DNA of 28,856 nt from a virus. Within the stretch, counting starts at the first letter, position 1. Each line of letters begins with the position of its first letter. The stretch covers positions 1 through 28,856 of the IMG/VR virus record IMGVR_UViG_3300018906_000008. One strand, given 5' to 3'. The position numbers were made by a program, and so were the translations under genes. Of the stretch, positions 5,524 to 13,578 are shown one piece after another. The notes beneath the pieces were generated by a model. It was given only the letters and a program-made list of their open reading frames with translations, made no database searches and was not told where the DNA came from.

Positions 5524-6018
5524 ATGGCAACTAATCTCTCAAATCATCGCGCACGCGCGAAGAAATATGGCGTTCCATGCACACTTACATTGAAAGAATG
5601 GCGAAAAATACTCGAAGCTAGTAAAGGCTTTTGCTGCTACTGCAAGCAATATGCAAGCATCGAACTGCTTACACTTGACCATATAGTTCCTTTATCAAAG
5701 GGCGGCGCACATGCCGCTGACAATGTCGCCGTAGCGTGCGGATACTGCAACGCACAAAAGAAAAATCAGAGTGGCAACATAAAACTGCGAATATATCCAT
5801 TTATTGAAAAAGACGATCACTTTGAGATATGGGATGTTGTTCGCCTGCTAGGGTTTAAGTTTGAAACCGAAGTACAGGCACTTGTTAGAAAAGGGCACAT
5901 CATCCCCGCCGGAATCTGGCGAAAGAATTGCCGAACACCCTTATTCTCACGCTCTGATATTGAGGCAAGAGCAAGACGAAGGCAGCAAGTTACTGACGCT
6001 ATAAAAGCAAAGATTTAG
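5524..6018 (+). CDS. HNH endonuclease
   Basis: 164 residues from ATG 5524, one base after the upstream stop. It has the HNH core: FCCYCKQ (Cys37-Cys40), LDHIVPLSKGG (Asp52-His53), DNVAVACGYCNAQK (Cys72-Cys75-Asn76). The paired cysteines bind structural zinc and the DH...N residues coordinate the catalytic metal. The C-terminal 80 residues are unassigned. In phages such proteins act as homing endonucleases or in packaging next to terminase; here it is far from terS/terL, so a mobile or defence role is as likely. Confidence 0.9.
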   Translation: MATNLSNHRARAKKYGVPCTLTLKEWRKILEASKGFCCYCKQYASIELLTLDHIVPLSKGGAHAADNVAVACGYCNAQKKNQSGNIKLRIYPFIEKDDHFEIWDVVRLLGFKFETEVQALVRKGHIIPAGIWRKNCRTPLFSRSDIEARARRRQQVTDAIKAKI

Positions 6019-6035
6019 CAAATAAGTGCCGCGAC

Positions 6036-6306
6036 GTGGGCAAACAGGGCGGACGCCCGCGCGAGAAAAAGGTAACGAAAGGCGCGTTGTATCGGCGCGA
6101 GCGGCGCGCCCGTCCTGTTTAATCCGGGCGACGAGAAGGTGATCCGCCGCACTCTTGATCGGCTTGAACGTCTCGTTGAGGGTGCGACCGCCGGAGGCTC
6201 TGCGACAGGTAGGCCAACCGGACGTAACGGCGGGCGCAAACCCAAGTCCGATCCTTCGCCCGCAGCACTGGCTAAACGGAGGGAGCGCGCCCGGAAAGCC
6301 GGGTAG
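6036..6306 (+). other. two overlapping short frames of one possible basic protein
   Basis: From GTG 6036 one frame reads VGKQGGRPREKKVTKGALYR... and stops at 6122. The +1 frame is open from 6076 and continues coding-like to TAG 6306, including GRPTGRNGGRKPK and AALAKRRERARKAG. A GTG at 6139 could start the second part (55 residues). Both parts carry GRP/GRK AT-hook-like motifs, so they may be one gene broken by a single-base change. The codon character is phage-like, but starts are poor and confidence is limited. Confidence 0.4.
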
Positions 6307-6332
6307 CGTATACTGTCCTGAGAGGGTGCGTG

Positions 6333-6590
6333 ATGTGTGAAGAGTGGGACGAATTTGTAGACGACGCGCCGGACGATCTCGACGTTGAAATTTCCTTTGC
6401 CGACATGCGCCTTGCGGCTTTGAAGGCGGCACGAGCCACGCGGGAATTAAGTGAGACGGCTAAAAAAGTGGCTGATGTTTTTCGCGTGGCGGCGGATCAG
6501 GCTGTGCTAAGTTCAGAAGTTATTGACGAGCAAGTAGGTTTCGTCCACACCTCAAAAACGCCCTACAGAGGCAGCAAACGCCGGGAATGA
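6333..6590 (+). CDS. small acidic hypothetical protein
   Basis: 85 residues from ATG 6333, with GAGAGGG about 6 nt upstream. The N-terminus is very acidic (EEWDEFVDDAPDDLDVE) and is followed by an Ala-rich amphipathic helix (FADMRLAALKAARATRELSE) that may form a coiled coil. No family recognised. Same strand and probable operon with the next gene. Confidence 0.6.
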   Translation: MCEEWDEFVDDAPDDLDVEISFADMRLAALKAARATRELSETAKKVADVFRVAADQAVLSSEVIDEQVGFVHTSKTPYRGSKRRE

Positions 6591-6600
6591 GGGTAACAGT

Positions 6601-6804
6601 ATGATTCATGAAGTTGACGGCGGATATGTGATTTCATCGAACCGCGGCTGGATTCCCGGCTTTTACGCCGACGAGCGAACCGCCAAGTATGCCTTCAAAT
6701 TTAAGAGCGAAGAGTTGCAAAAACTAACCGATGAAGTCGCTCCAAATCCAATTACTTTTGTAATGCTGCAAAACCTTCGCCAAAAACTGAAAGCTGTGGA
6801 GTAG
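6601..6804 (+). CDS. small hypothetical protein
   Basis: 67 residues from ATG 6601 with GAGGGTAACAGT upstream. The pattern MIHEVDGGYVISSNRGWIPGFYADERTAKYAF suggests a small beta-hairpin domain followed by a helix. It resembles short conserved phage proteins but I cannot name it. It is the last plus-strand gene before the convergent late operon; the 77 nt that follow show no terminator. Confidence 0.65.
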   Translation: MIHEVDGGYVISSNRGWIPGFYADERTAKYAFKFKSEELQKLTDEVAPNPITFVMLQNLRQKLKAVE

Positions 6805-6881
6805 TTGAAAACGCCGCATGCCTTACACTGACGCGGTTCTGTGGCCTCACTAAATCCCTTATCGCCGTGCGGACATGACGA

Positions 6882-9017
6882 CTACACCGGCGTCCATACA
6901 GATGTCCCGCCATTTGCCACAGTCAATCGGTAGCGCGTCCCATCCGGTGACTGCTGGATCATGCCGTCCGCTGCATTCAGAATTTCCAAATAACCGCCAA
7001 GCAGAAGCGGCGTCGGTAGATAACTGTCAGGATCGCCGTAGTTGCCGACGTGCGCGATCTTGAAGACCGAGGCGATGCCGTCTGTATTGAGGTACAACGG
7101 GCTTTCGCCAAGTGCCTCTGATAGATTGTTGCCGGCGATGTGATTGCCGGTGATCGCCCCGCCGTCCGTTCGGTACAGGTAGATGGCAGACTTCTGACAA
7201 CCGCGAATCTTATTGCCGGTGATCGTGAAGGCCGCATCCACGCCCATTTCATTTAGGAAGATTCCGCGATTGCCCGCCCCGTAAATCTCGTTTCCGCTAA
7301 TCACAAAATCTTTGTAGGCTGCGCCCGCCCCGCCGAGAATCTGTATCCCATGATCGGCGGGATTGTAGATAGTGTTATTTGCGATAACGAACCTTTCACC
7401 GCCTTGCGAGACAGCGATGCCGATCCCGGTCAGCGAGTCCGCGCTATTGCCGGTGATCGTGACGTTCTTGCCTGCCGCAATCTCATAGCCGTAGATCGTA
7501 CCGCGTACCGTGTTGCCCATGACACTTACGAACTGCGCACGGTTGACGGAGACGCCGAACTCGGATGCAACCGGGTTCAATCTTTCGACAATATTTCCGG
7601 TGATCGTGAGCCACTTCGAGCGACGCGCCTCATCCGGCGACCACGCTTCGATGCCGATCTGATAGCAATTTTTGATGATGTTGTCGGCGACAACAATGCG
7701 CTCATTACCCGCCGCGTGCTCGAGGTAGGTCTGAATGCCGATGCCTTTGCCGTTGTCGAAGTTCTGCGCCACCAGACCCGCATCTTCGATAAAATTGCCG
7801 GTCGCCGCGCCGTCTTGCGATTCAAAGAACATAATCCCATTGAAAGCAGGGTTCTTGACGTAATTCCCGGTAGCTCTCGCGTCGCTCGTTCTCACAAAGG
7901 AAACGGCATTACCGCGCCCGTTCAATAAATTACATCCTTGCACCCTGACGTGTGACGAATCGCTGACGTAGACTAAATCGTTTCCGCCCGCCGCCAGCGC
8001 CACCTGCCCGTCAATCGTGACTTCATCCAGTATCACATTCACCGAACTGGCGACGTTCACGACCTTAAAATTCCCATTGGCAAGCAGTCCCCCCCGCCCC
8101 GGCACAGCGCGCAACGTCACGTTACTTTTCAGATTGATCTGTCCTGTCACCATGTACAAATTCGTCAAGAGCACCACGCCGCCGCCCGCCGCGAACGCCT
8201 CATCAATCGCGTCCTGAATCGCCCCCTGATTCGCCGTGCTGCCGGTGGAAGCACCCCACAGAGCCGCGTTGTAGACCTGCCCGCCCTTATCGAGAATTAT
8301 CCCGCCGTACGGCATCTCCACTACGCCGTCACCCGCACGGGCGCGCAGGCGCGTGATGCCGCCTACCGCTAACGCCGCTTCGCCGTCGCCGTTGCCGTCC
8401 GTATCAGCGTTCAACGAGACGCTGCCGGTGCTCGAAAGTGAATTAGGCGTGACGACGCCGGACGGGAGAGAGTGTAGCCCCGCGCCGCTGCCGATGTGAT
8501 TCAGCGCCGTCACCGCCCCCGCCACGTCCATGTTGCCCGCTACTTCAGGCGCGGTGAGCGCGCCGTCTATGCGGGCGCTCCCCAACACATGCAGGAGTGC
8601 GGCGGTCAGAAGGCCGGAGATATTGACGGGATGCAAGACTTGGCCGGGCTGCGTGTTGCGCATGAAGACGCGAATGTCAGCCCACGTCTGCGGGATGTTG
8701 GTGTCGGGCACTGCGAACCCTTCACCGAAGACACCGAAGGGGACTGACACCGCCCCGCCGTTGAATTCACCTTCAAGATGCGCGAGGTACTGTGCTGTTG
8801 GATGGTCTAGCGAGCCTTCGGTCGGGCGTAGTGATATTTGCGGCGTGACGACGCGCCCCGCGCCGTCCAACGTGCAGGCGAAGCGCAAATCCGCGCCCTG
8901 CGCCAAAACATGCACGTCTTCAGGAGTAAAGAACGGGCGCAATGCTTTGATCACGAGCGTCGGTGCGCCCTCTCCGCGCCAGGTCATCTCGTGTGCTTCT
9001 GCTAAGATTGTCGTCAT
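6882..9017 (-). CDS. tail spike with right-handed beta-helix
   Basis: 711 residues. The N-terminal 200 residues look like a virion-binding domain. The pectate-lyase-like fold begins near YNAALWGASTGSTANQGAIQDAID. Many repeated ITGN, VTGN and ISGN turns follow to about residue 630, the signature of a parallel beta-helix. The short C-terminal tip ends GGTSVWTPV. Such spikes bind or cleave surface polysaccharide of the host. AGGAGT precedes the ATG. It is the last gene of the late operon, 9 nt after the preceding stop. Receptor or enzymatic specificity cannot be read from the sequence. Confidence 0.88.
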   Translation of the reverse strand: MTTILAEAHEMTWRGEGAPTLVIKALRPFFTPEDVHVLAQGADLRFACTLDGAGRVVTPQISLRPTEGSLDHPTAQYLAHLEGEFNGGAVSVPFGVFGEGFAVPDTNIPQTWADIRVFMRNTQPGQVLHPVNISGLLTAALLHVLGSARIDGALTAPEVAGNMDVAGAVTALNHIGSGAGLHSLPSGVVTPNSLSSTGSVSLNADTDGNGDGEAALAVGGITRLRARAGDGVVEMPYGGIILDKGGQVYNAALWGASTGSTANQGAIQDAIDEAFAAGGGVVLLTNLYMVTGQINLKSNVTLRAVPGRGGLLANGNFKVVNVASSVNVILDEVTIDGQVALAAGGNDLVYVSDSSHVRVQGCNLLNGRGNAVSFVRTSDARATGNYVKNPAFNGIMFFESQDGAATGNFIEDAGLVAQNFDNGKGIGIQTYLEHAAGNERIVVADNIIKNCYQIGIEAWSPDEARRSKWLTITGNIVERLNPVASEFGVSVNRAQFVSVMGNTVRGTIYGYEIAAGKNVTITGNSADSLTGIGIAVSQGGERFVIANNTIYNPADHGIQILGGAGAAYKDFVISGNEIYGAGNRGIFLNEMGVDAAFTITGNKIRGCQKSAIYLYRTDGGAITGNHIAGNNLSEALGESPLYLNTDGIASVFKIAHVGNYGDPDSYLPTPLLLGGYLEILNAADGMIQQSPDGTRYRLTVANGGTSVWTPV

Positions 9018-9026
9018 CGGAAACTC

Positions 9027-9707
9027 CTAAAGCTCGTAATAATCGCGTTTGTAATAATGGCCGTCGCCGCCACTTGATCCGCCCGTGCCATCTGAGGCCG
9101 CGAAGGTGAAAGCCTCCGCTGCGGACTCCGCGCCGAACGCCCCGCCGCCTGAGTGTGAAATGCGCACGTAGATGGTCTGCGCCGCCGGCGCTGCCTCGCG
9201 CGTCACATCTACAACACGCGGCATCTCCTGATTGGTGTAATCGGTAATCTCTTCGGTAGCGTTGCTCATGTCCGCGTTGGGTGAGCGTCGAACTTTACGT
9301 TTCTGCGCGAAGGAGGAGAACCCGTCCACAGCCAACTGGATCAGCGTGTTGGTCGCTGCGCCGATCAGCGTGACGGTCGGCGCGTCCGTCTCGCGGTTGA
9401 AAGAGAGATCGGCGGCGACACCGTGCCCGGTCTCCCGCACTGACGGCACGCCCGCCGCGTTGTGAGAGACCGAGTACACGCGAATTCGCCCGTCCGTGTT
9501 CGGATTGAAGGGAAACGATCCGGTCGCGCCCGGCGCGAACGTGCCGAGCGATTGCGGGACGCCGACCGGGTTGTTATTCGCATCGAGTTGCTGCCAAAAG
9601 ACTTCCGCGCCCGCAGCCGCAACCTTTGGAGCGGCATAGTAGGGCGGGAGCGCCTTCGGTTCGGCGATGATATTCAATCCGGTTGATGCTTCGGCGATGG
9701 CGTCCAT
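9027..9707 (-). CDS. putative tail/virion protein upstream of the spike
   Basis: 226 residues, beta-rich with Gly and Ala, no membrane segment. The middle (TDAPTVTLIGAATNT..., TIYVRISHSGGG) suggests immunoglobulin- or fibronectin-like strands. The C-terminus is a Gly/Ser linker followed by an aromatic DGHYYKRDYYEL tail. Its position between the tip protein and the spike supports a fibre-connector or baseplate role. The ribosome site is weak. Family not recognised. Confidence 0.7.
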   Translation of the reverse strand: MDAIAEASTGLNIIAEPKALPPYYAAPKVAAAGAEVFWQQLDANNNPVGVPQSLGTFAPGATGSFPFNPNTDGRIRVYSVSHNAAGVPSVRETGHGVAADLSFNRETDAPTVTLIGAATNTLIQLAVDGFSSFAQKRKVRRSPNADMSNATEEITDYTNQEMPRVVDVTREAAPAAQTIYVRISHSGGGAFGAESAAEAFTFAASDGTGGSSGGDGHYYKRDYYEL

Positions 9708-9764
9708 CTTGTGTCGCTTTCAACGTGCTGCTTCGCACGGTCGGATTACAGAACTGTTAGTCCA

Positions 9765-9929
9765 CTACTTTTTAAGAACCACAAATAATCCGATGACTAT
9801 GGCAAGCAGGCTGCATACCCAGGAAATGATATAGAGATAAACTCGCATGCGAGGCGTAATGATGCTTTCGGCGCGGTCTAACAACTCATTCGATGCCAAG
9901 ACTTTGACGGCATTATTTTCATCGTTCAT
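9765..9929 (-). CDS. small single-pass membrane protein, holin candidate
   Basis: 54 residues (MNDENNAVKVLASN... to ...LFVVLKK). A soluble acidic N-terminus is followed by one strong hydrophobic segment at about 30-52 (VYLYIISWVCSLLAIVIGLF) and a Lys-Lys end. The ATG overlaps the stop of the upstream gene (ATGA), so it belongs to the late operon. Small membrane proteins of this shape beside tail-fibre genes are often holins or spanin-like, but no endolysin is visible next to it. Function is inferred. Confidence 0.65.
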   Translation of the reverse strand: MNDENNAVKVLASNELLDRAESIITPRMRVYLYIISWVCSLLAIVIGLFVVLKK

Positions 9930-10171
9930 CAGAATAAACTCTCCTCTCTGTAACCGCAGCGCAGATCGGGCAACTCGAACTTGAAACGCACCTTTGTCCC
10001 GGCGGGCAAAGGTAGCGTGCCGCCAATCACTACGCCGTTAGCGTCCGCCGCCAGATCGGGCAGGGCGACGTTGTTGGTGAAATCGTAGACCTTCACGGCA
10101 ACATTCGCCGCCGGAATCGGAGCGGCGTCGGCACTTCGCACGTAGCACTCAAAGGTTGAATAATTAGCCAT
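9929..10171 (-). CDS. small beta-sandwich virion protein
   Basis: 80 residues. The pattern FECYVRSADAAPIPAANVAVKVYDF followed by DANGVVIGGTLPLPAGTKVRFKFE is that of a carboxypeptidase-regulatory-like or transthyretin-type beta-sandwich. Such domains are common in phage tail-tip accessory proteins. It begins 3 nt after the tip gene's stop, with GTAAGGG just upstream. Structural role inferred from position. Confidence 0.65.
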   Translation of the reverse strand: MANYSTFECYVRSADAAPIPAANVAVKVYDFTNNVALPDLAADANGVVIGGTLPLPAGTKVRFKFELPDLRCGYREESLF

Positions 10172-10174
10172 CCC

Positions 10175-12349
10175 TTACGTCCCTAACGTGAAATGAACGC
10201 GGTCGTTGGTGTGATCGATTGACGAAAAGCCGAGATCGTAGGCGCGGTCATGGGGGCGACCGCCGGGATTCAGTTCCCGTTCGCCCTCGCCCTGCAAAGG
10301 CGGAGGTTGCAAGACATCTTCCATCTGCTCGTAATAGGCGACCGGATAGGCTTGTGCGGTGATTTCCACTTTCAAATCCGCGCGCCGCTTGATCGTCTGA
10401 ATGCGGAAATACTCAAAGCCGAAAGTTGACAGCACCGCGCTCTCCACCTTGATCACTTTGTAGCGGTGAAGCGTGATGGCATGCTTAAACCACGTCGTAA
10501 ACTTGACGGATAGGTTATTGCGCAACCCACCGCCGTCGAACTCTCCGAGGTCGAGCAGGAGATTGCCCAGGCGCACCGCCTCGCCGTAATCGGTGACGCC
10601 GAGCAGGGCGTGCTTTCGTTCCACGACGCGCTGCGTGTAATCCCCGAAGGCACGCCCCGCCCGAAGCTGCGCGTCCACGTCCTCAAAGGTCAGCGGGCGC
10701 TCAAGGTAATCATTCGCCGCATCGTCAAACGTCACCACGATCCGATTAGGCAAGTCGGCGTCTGACTTCTGCGTATAGGTGAGCGTTGACTTTTGCGCCG
10801 TGCCAGTGCGGATGATGTTGCGCGCCTCGCCTTCGTCGCTGAAGATGGGCGCGGTCTCCAACTGCTCGCTCGTGAGCTTCCTGAGCGGCACGACGCGCAA
10901 GCGTCCGGCCTGCTGAAAAGGCAGACCGAAGCGCCCGGCGGAGCAGATGTCGTTCACCTGCTGCTGCGCCGTGCGGTCGATCAATTCGGCGTTGAAGGTG
11001 GAGCGAGTGGAAGCGTAAGTGTTGCCCTGCGGATCGGAGTAGCCCACGAGTTCGTTGCACCACGCGGCCAGATCGATCCAGTCGTCGAGATAAAAGCGCG
11101 CCGCGTCGAGTCCGTAGCCCCAGCGACGATTGCGTAGCACTTCAAGTAGACACCATGCCCGGTTGGTCGTGTATTCTTCCGTGAAAGTTGAAGGAGTCGA
11201 GTAGACGCGGATGCTGTCTAACCCTTCCACCTTACACGAGCCGCTCAAATTGCTCGCGCTGTAGTTCGCCGGGTTGACCTGTCCGTAGACGCCGAAGAAG
11301 AGCGCCGTGCCGGAGTAGTTCGAGACATTCGGAGAGAAGGCCGTGGGCGGTTGCCTGAGTTCGCCGAACCGGACGTTCAGATGCTCGAAACCCACCGGCA
11401 CATCGTTGACGCGACAATCGGCAATGGAACGCACGCGTCCCTCGCAGATGGCAAAGAGGCAGCGCACGAACCCTTTATCCGGGTGATTCGTGTTCGTCTG
11501 CGGCGTGTATGCCAGCAGATCAAGGTCTCTGACCTTGCGGTAGCCGAAGATCACGCGTAGCGGGCGCTTCAAGTTTGTTTCATTTCCGCGCGAGACGGCG
11601 AAGAGATTTCCACCTTTCGTCTGCCGGTTCAGAATCGACTCAACTACGGTATCGAAGGCGAGAAACTGCGGAGCGCGCGTCGCGCCGGGCGGTTCAAGGC
11701 GGGCAATGCAGACGCTTTGCGTGTGGCGCGGACAGGTCAGATAGGGAAGCCCCGTCGCCGGATCGAGATTGCCGACGCTGCCCCCGATGTGGCGGTTGTA
11801 CGAACAATCGTTGACATCGATCTGCTCCTGAGTTTCGAGCCACCCGCCGAAGATGGCCTGGCATCCGCGATAAAAGGCGCGGCGGGACAGGGGGAGTTGT
11901 GCGGAGCGGAACCCGGCAGATGCCTTGCACTTGAAAGTGAAAGCGTCGGCGTTCTCAGGTGGCCGGAGTGCGCCGAACCACGTAGGTACTAGAAGATCAA
12001 TCTCAGCGAAATAGTAGAAGACTTCTACTCTCAGCCCGTCGCCGTGTAGGGCAAAGAGGCCGCGCAAATGTCCGTCCGCATCGGCGAAGTCGAGATCGAT
12101 TGATTCGTCGCCGAGGCCAGAAGAGAACGGCACATCCTGAAAACGTTCGCCCGGAAAGCGCGCTTTGAGATTCAGATTGCGGGCTGCCAACGCTTCGTAT
12201 CCCGGCAACCCGTCGTATTGGCTGCTCGCGTAATAGCGCACACCTGTCGGAGACGGCCAGTAGACGGCCACGAGTTCACAGACGCGCGGACGTTGGAGCG
12301 CGAGAAGCGCCGCGAGTTTCTGCGGATCGATGTAATCGTGCGCGGACAT
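10175..12349 (-). CDS. tail tip / host-specificity protein, lambda J-like
   Basis: 724 residues from ATG 12349, which overlaps the previous stop (ATGA). A central segment has features of J-type tip proteins: KRPLRVIFGYRKVRDLDLLAY-like and RAWCLLEVLRNRRWGYGLD (the 'partial domain' of tail hubs), and later a GRLRVVPLRKLTSEQ region. A hub and C-terminal strands follow. Many cysteines occur in the N-terminal third (CQAIFGGW, CSYNRH, CPRH). It would form the tail tip hub after the tape measure. Near the C-terminus the string QPPPLQGEGERELNPGG looks like a translated repeat. Lambda K, L and I homologues are not seen between M and J. Confidence 0.82.
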   Translation of the reverse strand: MSAHDYIDPQKLAALLALQRPRVCELVAVYWPSPTGVRYYASSQYDGLPGYEALAARNLNLKARFPGERFQDVPFSSGLGDESIDLDFADADGHLRGLFALHGDGLRVEVFYYFAEIDLLVPTWFGALRPPENADAFTFKCKASAGFRSAQLPLSRRAFYRGCQAIFGGWLETQEQIDVNDCSYNRHIGGSVGNLDPATGLPYLTCPRHTQSVCIARLEPPGATRAPQFLAFDTVVESILNRQTKGGNLFAVSRGNETNLKRPLRVIFGYRKVRDLDLLAYTPQTNTNHPDKGFVRCLFAICEGRVRSIADCRVNDVPVGFEHLNVRFGELRQPPTAFSPNVSNYSGTALFFGVYGQVNPANYSASNLSGSCKVEGLDSIRVYSTPSTFTEEYTTNRAWCLLEVLRNRRWGYGLDAARFYLDDWIDLAAWCNELVGYSDPQGNTYASTRSTFNAELIDRTAQQQVNDICSAGRFGLPFQQAGRLRVVPLRKLTSEQLETAPIFSDEGEARNIIRTGTAQKSTLTYTQKSDADLPNRIVVTFDDAANDYLERPLTFEDVDAQLRAGRAFGDYTQRVVERKHALLGVTDYGEAVRLGNLLLDLGEFDGGGLRNNLSVKFTTWFKHAITLHRYKVIKVESAVLSTFGFEYFRIQTIKRRADLKVEITAQAYPVAYYEQMEDVLQPPPLQGEGERELNPGGRPHDRAYDLGFSSIDHTNDRVHFTLGT

Positions 12350-12801
12350 CAAAAGACGCTTGGCGTCGAATCTCCGTAACTGCCGTCAGGGTTAAAGGCC
12401 ACGCCCGGCTCGCGCCTTTGCTGGATGGCGATCCCGGTCGTGTAAAATTTCTGGCGAAACGCTTCTTTGTAGGAAAGTTTCGTTTCCACGAATTTAGCCA
12501 AGTAATACTTGCGATCACGCGGACAGCGGACGATGAAACTTGAATTGCCTTCGCTCATGCGGGCGCAGAAGAAATTCCACAGGTAGTCGGCGACCGCCTC
12601 CCGGCTAAACCTTCCACCTGCTCTGTGGGGAGTGCGCGCGAGATGGCCGTAAGTGGCAGTCCATGAGCGCAAGCCCTGCGGCGAGCCGACCAGAGACGAA
12701 TCGTCGTAGCCGTCGCCGTACTCGGCGGAATAGACAGCGAAGTCGATTGACGCTTCGTGAGCGTTCAACTGGACGTATTCGAGTCTGGGATAAGTGGGCA
12801 T
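12349..12801 (-). CDS. minor tail protein, lambda M-like
   Basis: 150 residues. It shows the pattern of lambda gpM-type minor tail proteins: an early YGDGYDD, then SWTATYGHLAR, then a helical FSREAVADYLWNFFCARMSEGNSSFIVRCP motif and a positively charged end. It joins the tape-measure end to the tip protein J. Its start has no Shine-Dalgarno and lies directly downstream of a strong intrinsic terminator, which is unusual. The J gene starts inside its stop codon. Confidence 0.75.
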   Translation of the reverse strand: MPTYPRLEYVQLNAHEASIDFAVYSAEYGDGYDDSSLVGSPQGLRSWTATYGHLARTPHRAGGRFSREAVADYLWNFFCARMSEGNSSFIVRCPRDRKYYLAKFVETKLSYKEAFRQKFYTTGIAIQQRREPGVAFNPDGSYGDSTPSVF

Positions 12802-12855
12802 AAAAACGAAGATGCGCCCACCCTGAAGTTTGAAACTTCGCAGGGTGGACGCATC
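12802..12855 (-). terminator. intrinsic terminator upstream of the M-like gene
   Basis: A hairpin of about 20 bp: GATGCG (12811-12816) with CGCATC (12850-12855), CCACCCTG (12818-12825) with CAGGGTGG (12841-12848), AAGTTT with AAACTT. On the minus strand it is followed by TTCG and five T's (complement of 12802-12806). It ends immediately before the M-like start codon. Confidence 0.8.
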
Positions 12856-12898
12856 AGCATCCGAAAGGGAAAACTATTTAACTGTCGTAGTGCGCTAT

Positions 12899-13090
12899 TT
12901 AGGCTGGCACTGGCGTATCGGCCTTATTATCGTAATCATCGTTTTTGCCGTCCGAACGCTGAATCAACACCGTGCCGTCTGCATCCAGTTCAACCGCATA
13001 CGTGTCACCGCTACAGTCACAACCTTCAGTATACACTTCCGCTTCCGCATCGAATTTCTCCAACTCACGAATTAAGTGTTTGACTAACAT
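12899..13090 (-). CDS. small conserved phage protein (moron island 1)
   Basis: 63 residues: LVKHLIRELEKFDAEAEVYTEGCDCSGDTYAVELDADGTVLIQR. This reads as a common short phage or cyanobacterial protein of unknown function, with a CDC pair and an acidic C-terminus. It has its own extended -10 promoter at 13124-13132 and is followed by a strong terminator, so it is a self-contained transcription unit inside the late operon. GGTGG lies about 10 nt upstream of the ATG. Confidence 0.7.
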   Translation of the reverse strand: MLVKHLIRELEKFDAEAEVYTEGCDCSGDTYAVELDADGTVLIQRSDGKNDDYDNKADTPVPA

Positions 13091-13123
13091 TGAATATAAG
13101 CCACCGTTTGGCTATCGGGCGGG

Positions 13124-13132
13124 ATTATAACA
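13124..13132 (-). promoter_or_regulatory. extended -10 promoter of the moron gene
   Basis: TGTTATAAT on the minus strand (TGn plus a perfect TATAAT), about 33 nt upstream of the ATG at 13090. Confidence 0.55.
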
Positions 13133-13166
13133 TTGATGCGGTTATTTCCTGCTGCCTTTCAAATCC

Positions 13167-13194
13167 TTGCTCCCTTTCTTTTTTGTGGTGTAAA
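13167..13194 (+). promoter_or_regulatory. candidate promoter of the GYF_2 gene
   Basis: TTGCTC (13167-13172), 16 bp, TGTAAA (13189-13194). Nine nt separate it from the ATG at 13204, so the transcript would have almost no leader. Confidence 0.4.
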
Positions 13195-13203
13195 TTGCTC
13201 GGC

Positions 13204-13578
13204 ATGGAACTCTTACTTGTCCTCTTTTTATTGATCTTCCCTGTTGCCGCGATCATAGGCCTCCTGCCTGCGGCTATTGCAAGGAACAAAGGGCAAAGTT
13301 TCTTTTTGTGGTGGATTTACGGTTTTCTACTGTTTATCGTAGCCCTTCCTCATGCGCTTCTTCTGAAAGAGGAAACAAAGATAACTGGTCAAACTCGGTA
13401 CGGTACAAACGTCACGCAGATTTTTATTTGTAATGACAATCAACAGCATGGTCCCTACTCGGTAGGCTACGTTAGAGCTTGGCTTGATTCAGGGCAACTA
13501 AAAGGAACCGAACTGGCATGGCACGAAGGCTGCCCGGACTGGATACCGCTATCGGCTATGTTCAATACTAAGAATTGA
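13204..13578 (+). CDS. membrane protein with GYF_2 domain, opposing the late operon
   Basis: 124 residues from ATG 13204. Two hydrophobic segments at about 3-24 (LLLVLFLLIFPVAAIIGLLP) and 32-53 anchor it in the membrane. The remainder carries a GYF_2 domain at about 73-120: HGPYSVGYVRAWLDSGQL, then LAWHEGCPDWIPLSAM, with the GPYS and W..G...W..L landmarks. GYF_2 proteins of bacteria are membrane or peptide-binding modules of little-known function. It lies on the strand opposite to the structural genes with its own promoter, which is the signature of a moron expressed in the lysogen or early. Its end overlaps the gene at 13549-13869 by 30 nt. Confidence 0.8.
   Translation: MELLLVLFLLIFPVAAIIGLLPAAIARNKGQSFFLWWIYGFLLFIVALPHALLLKEETKITGQTRYGTNVTQIFICNDNQQHGPYSVGYVRAWLDSGQLKGTELAWHEGCPDWIPLSAMFNTKN

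Noticed and set aside
7350-7928. 192-residue plus-strand frame opposite the spike gene
   Set aside because: Antisense shadow created by the repeated ITGN codons of the beta-helix.
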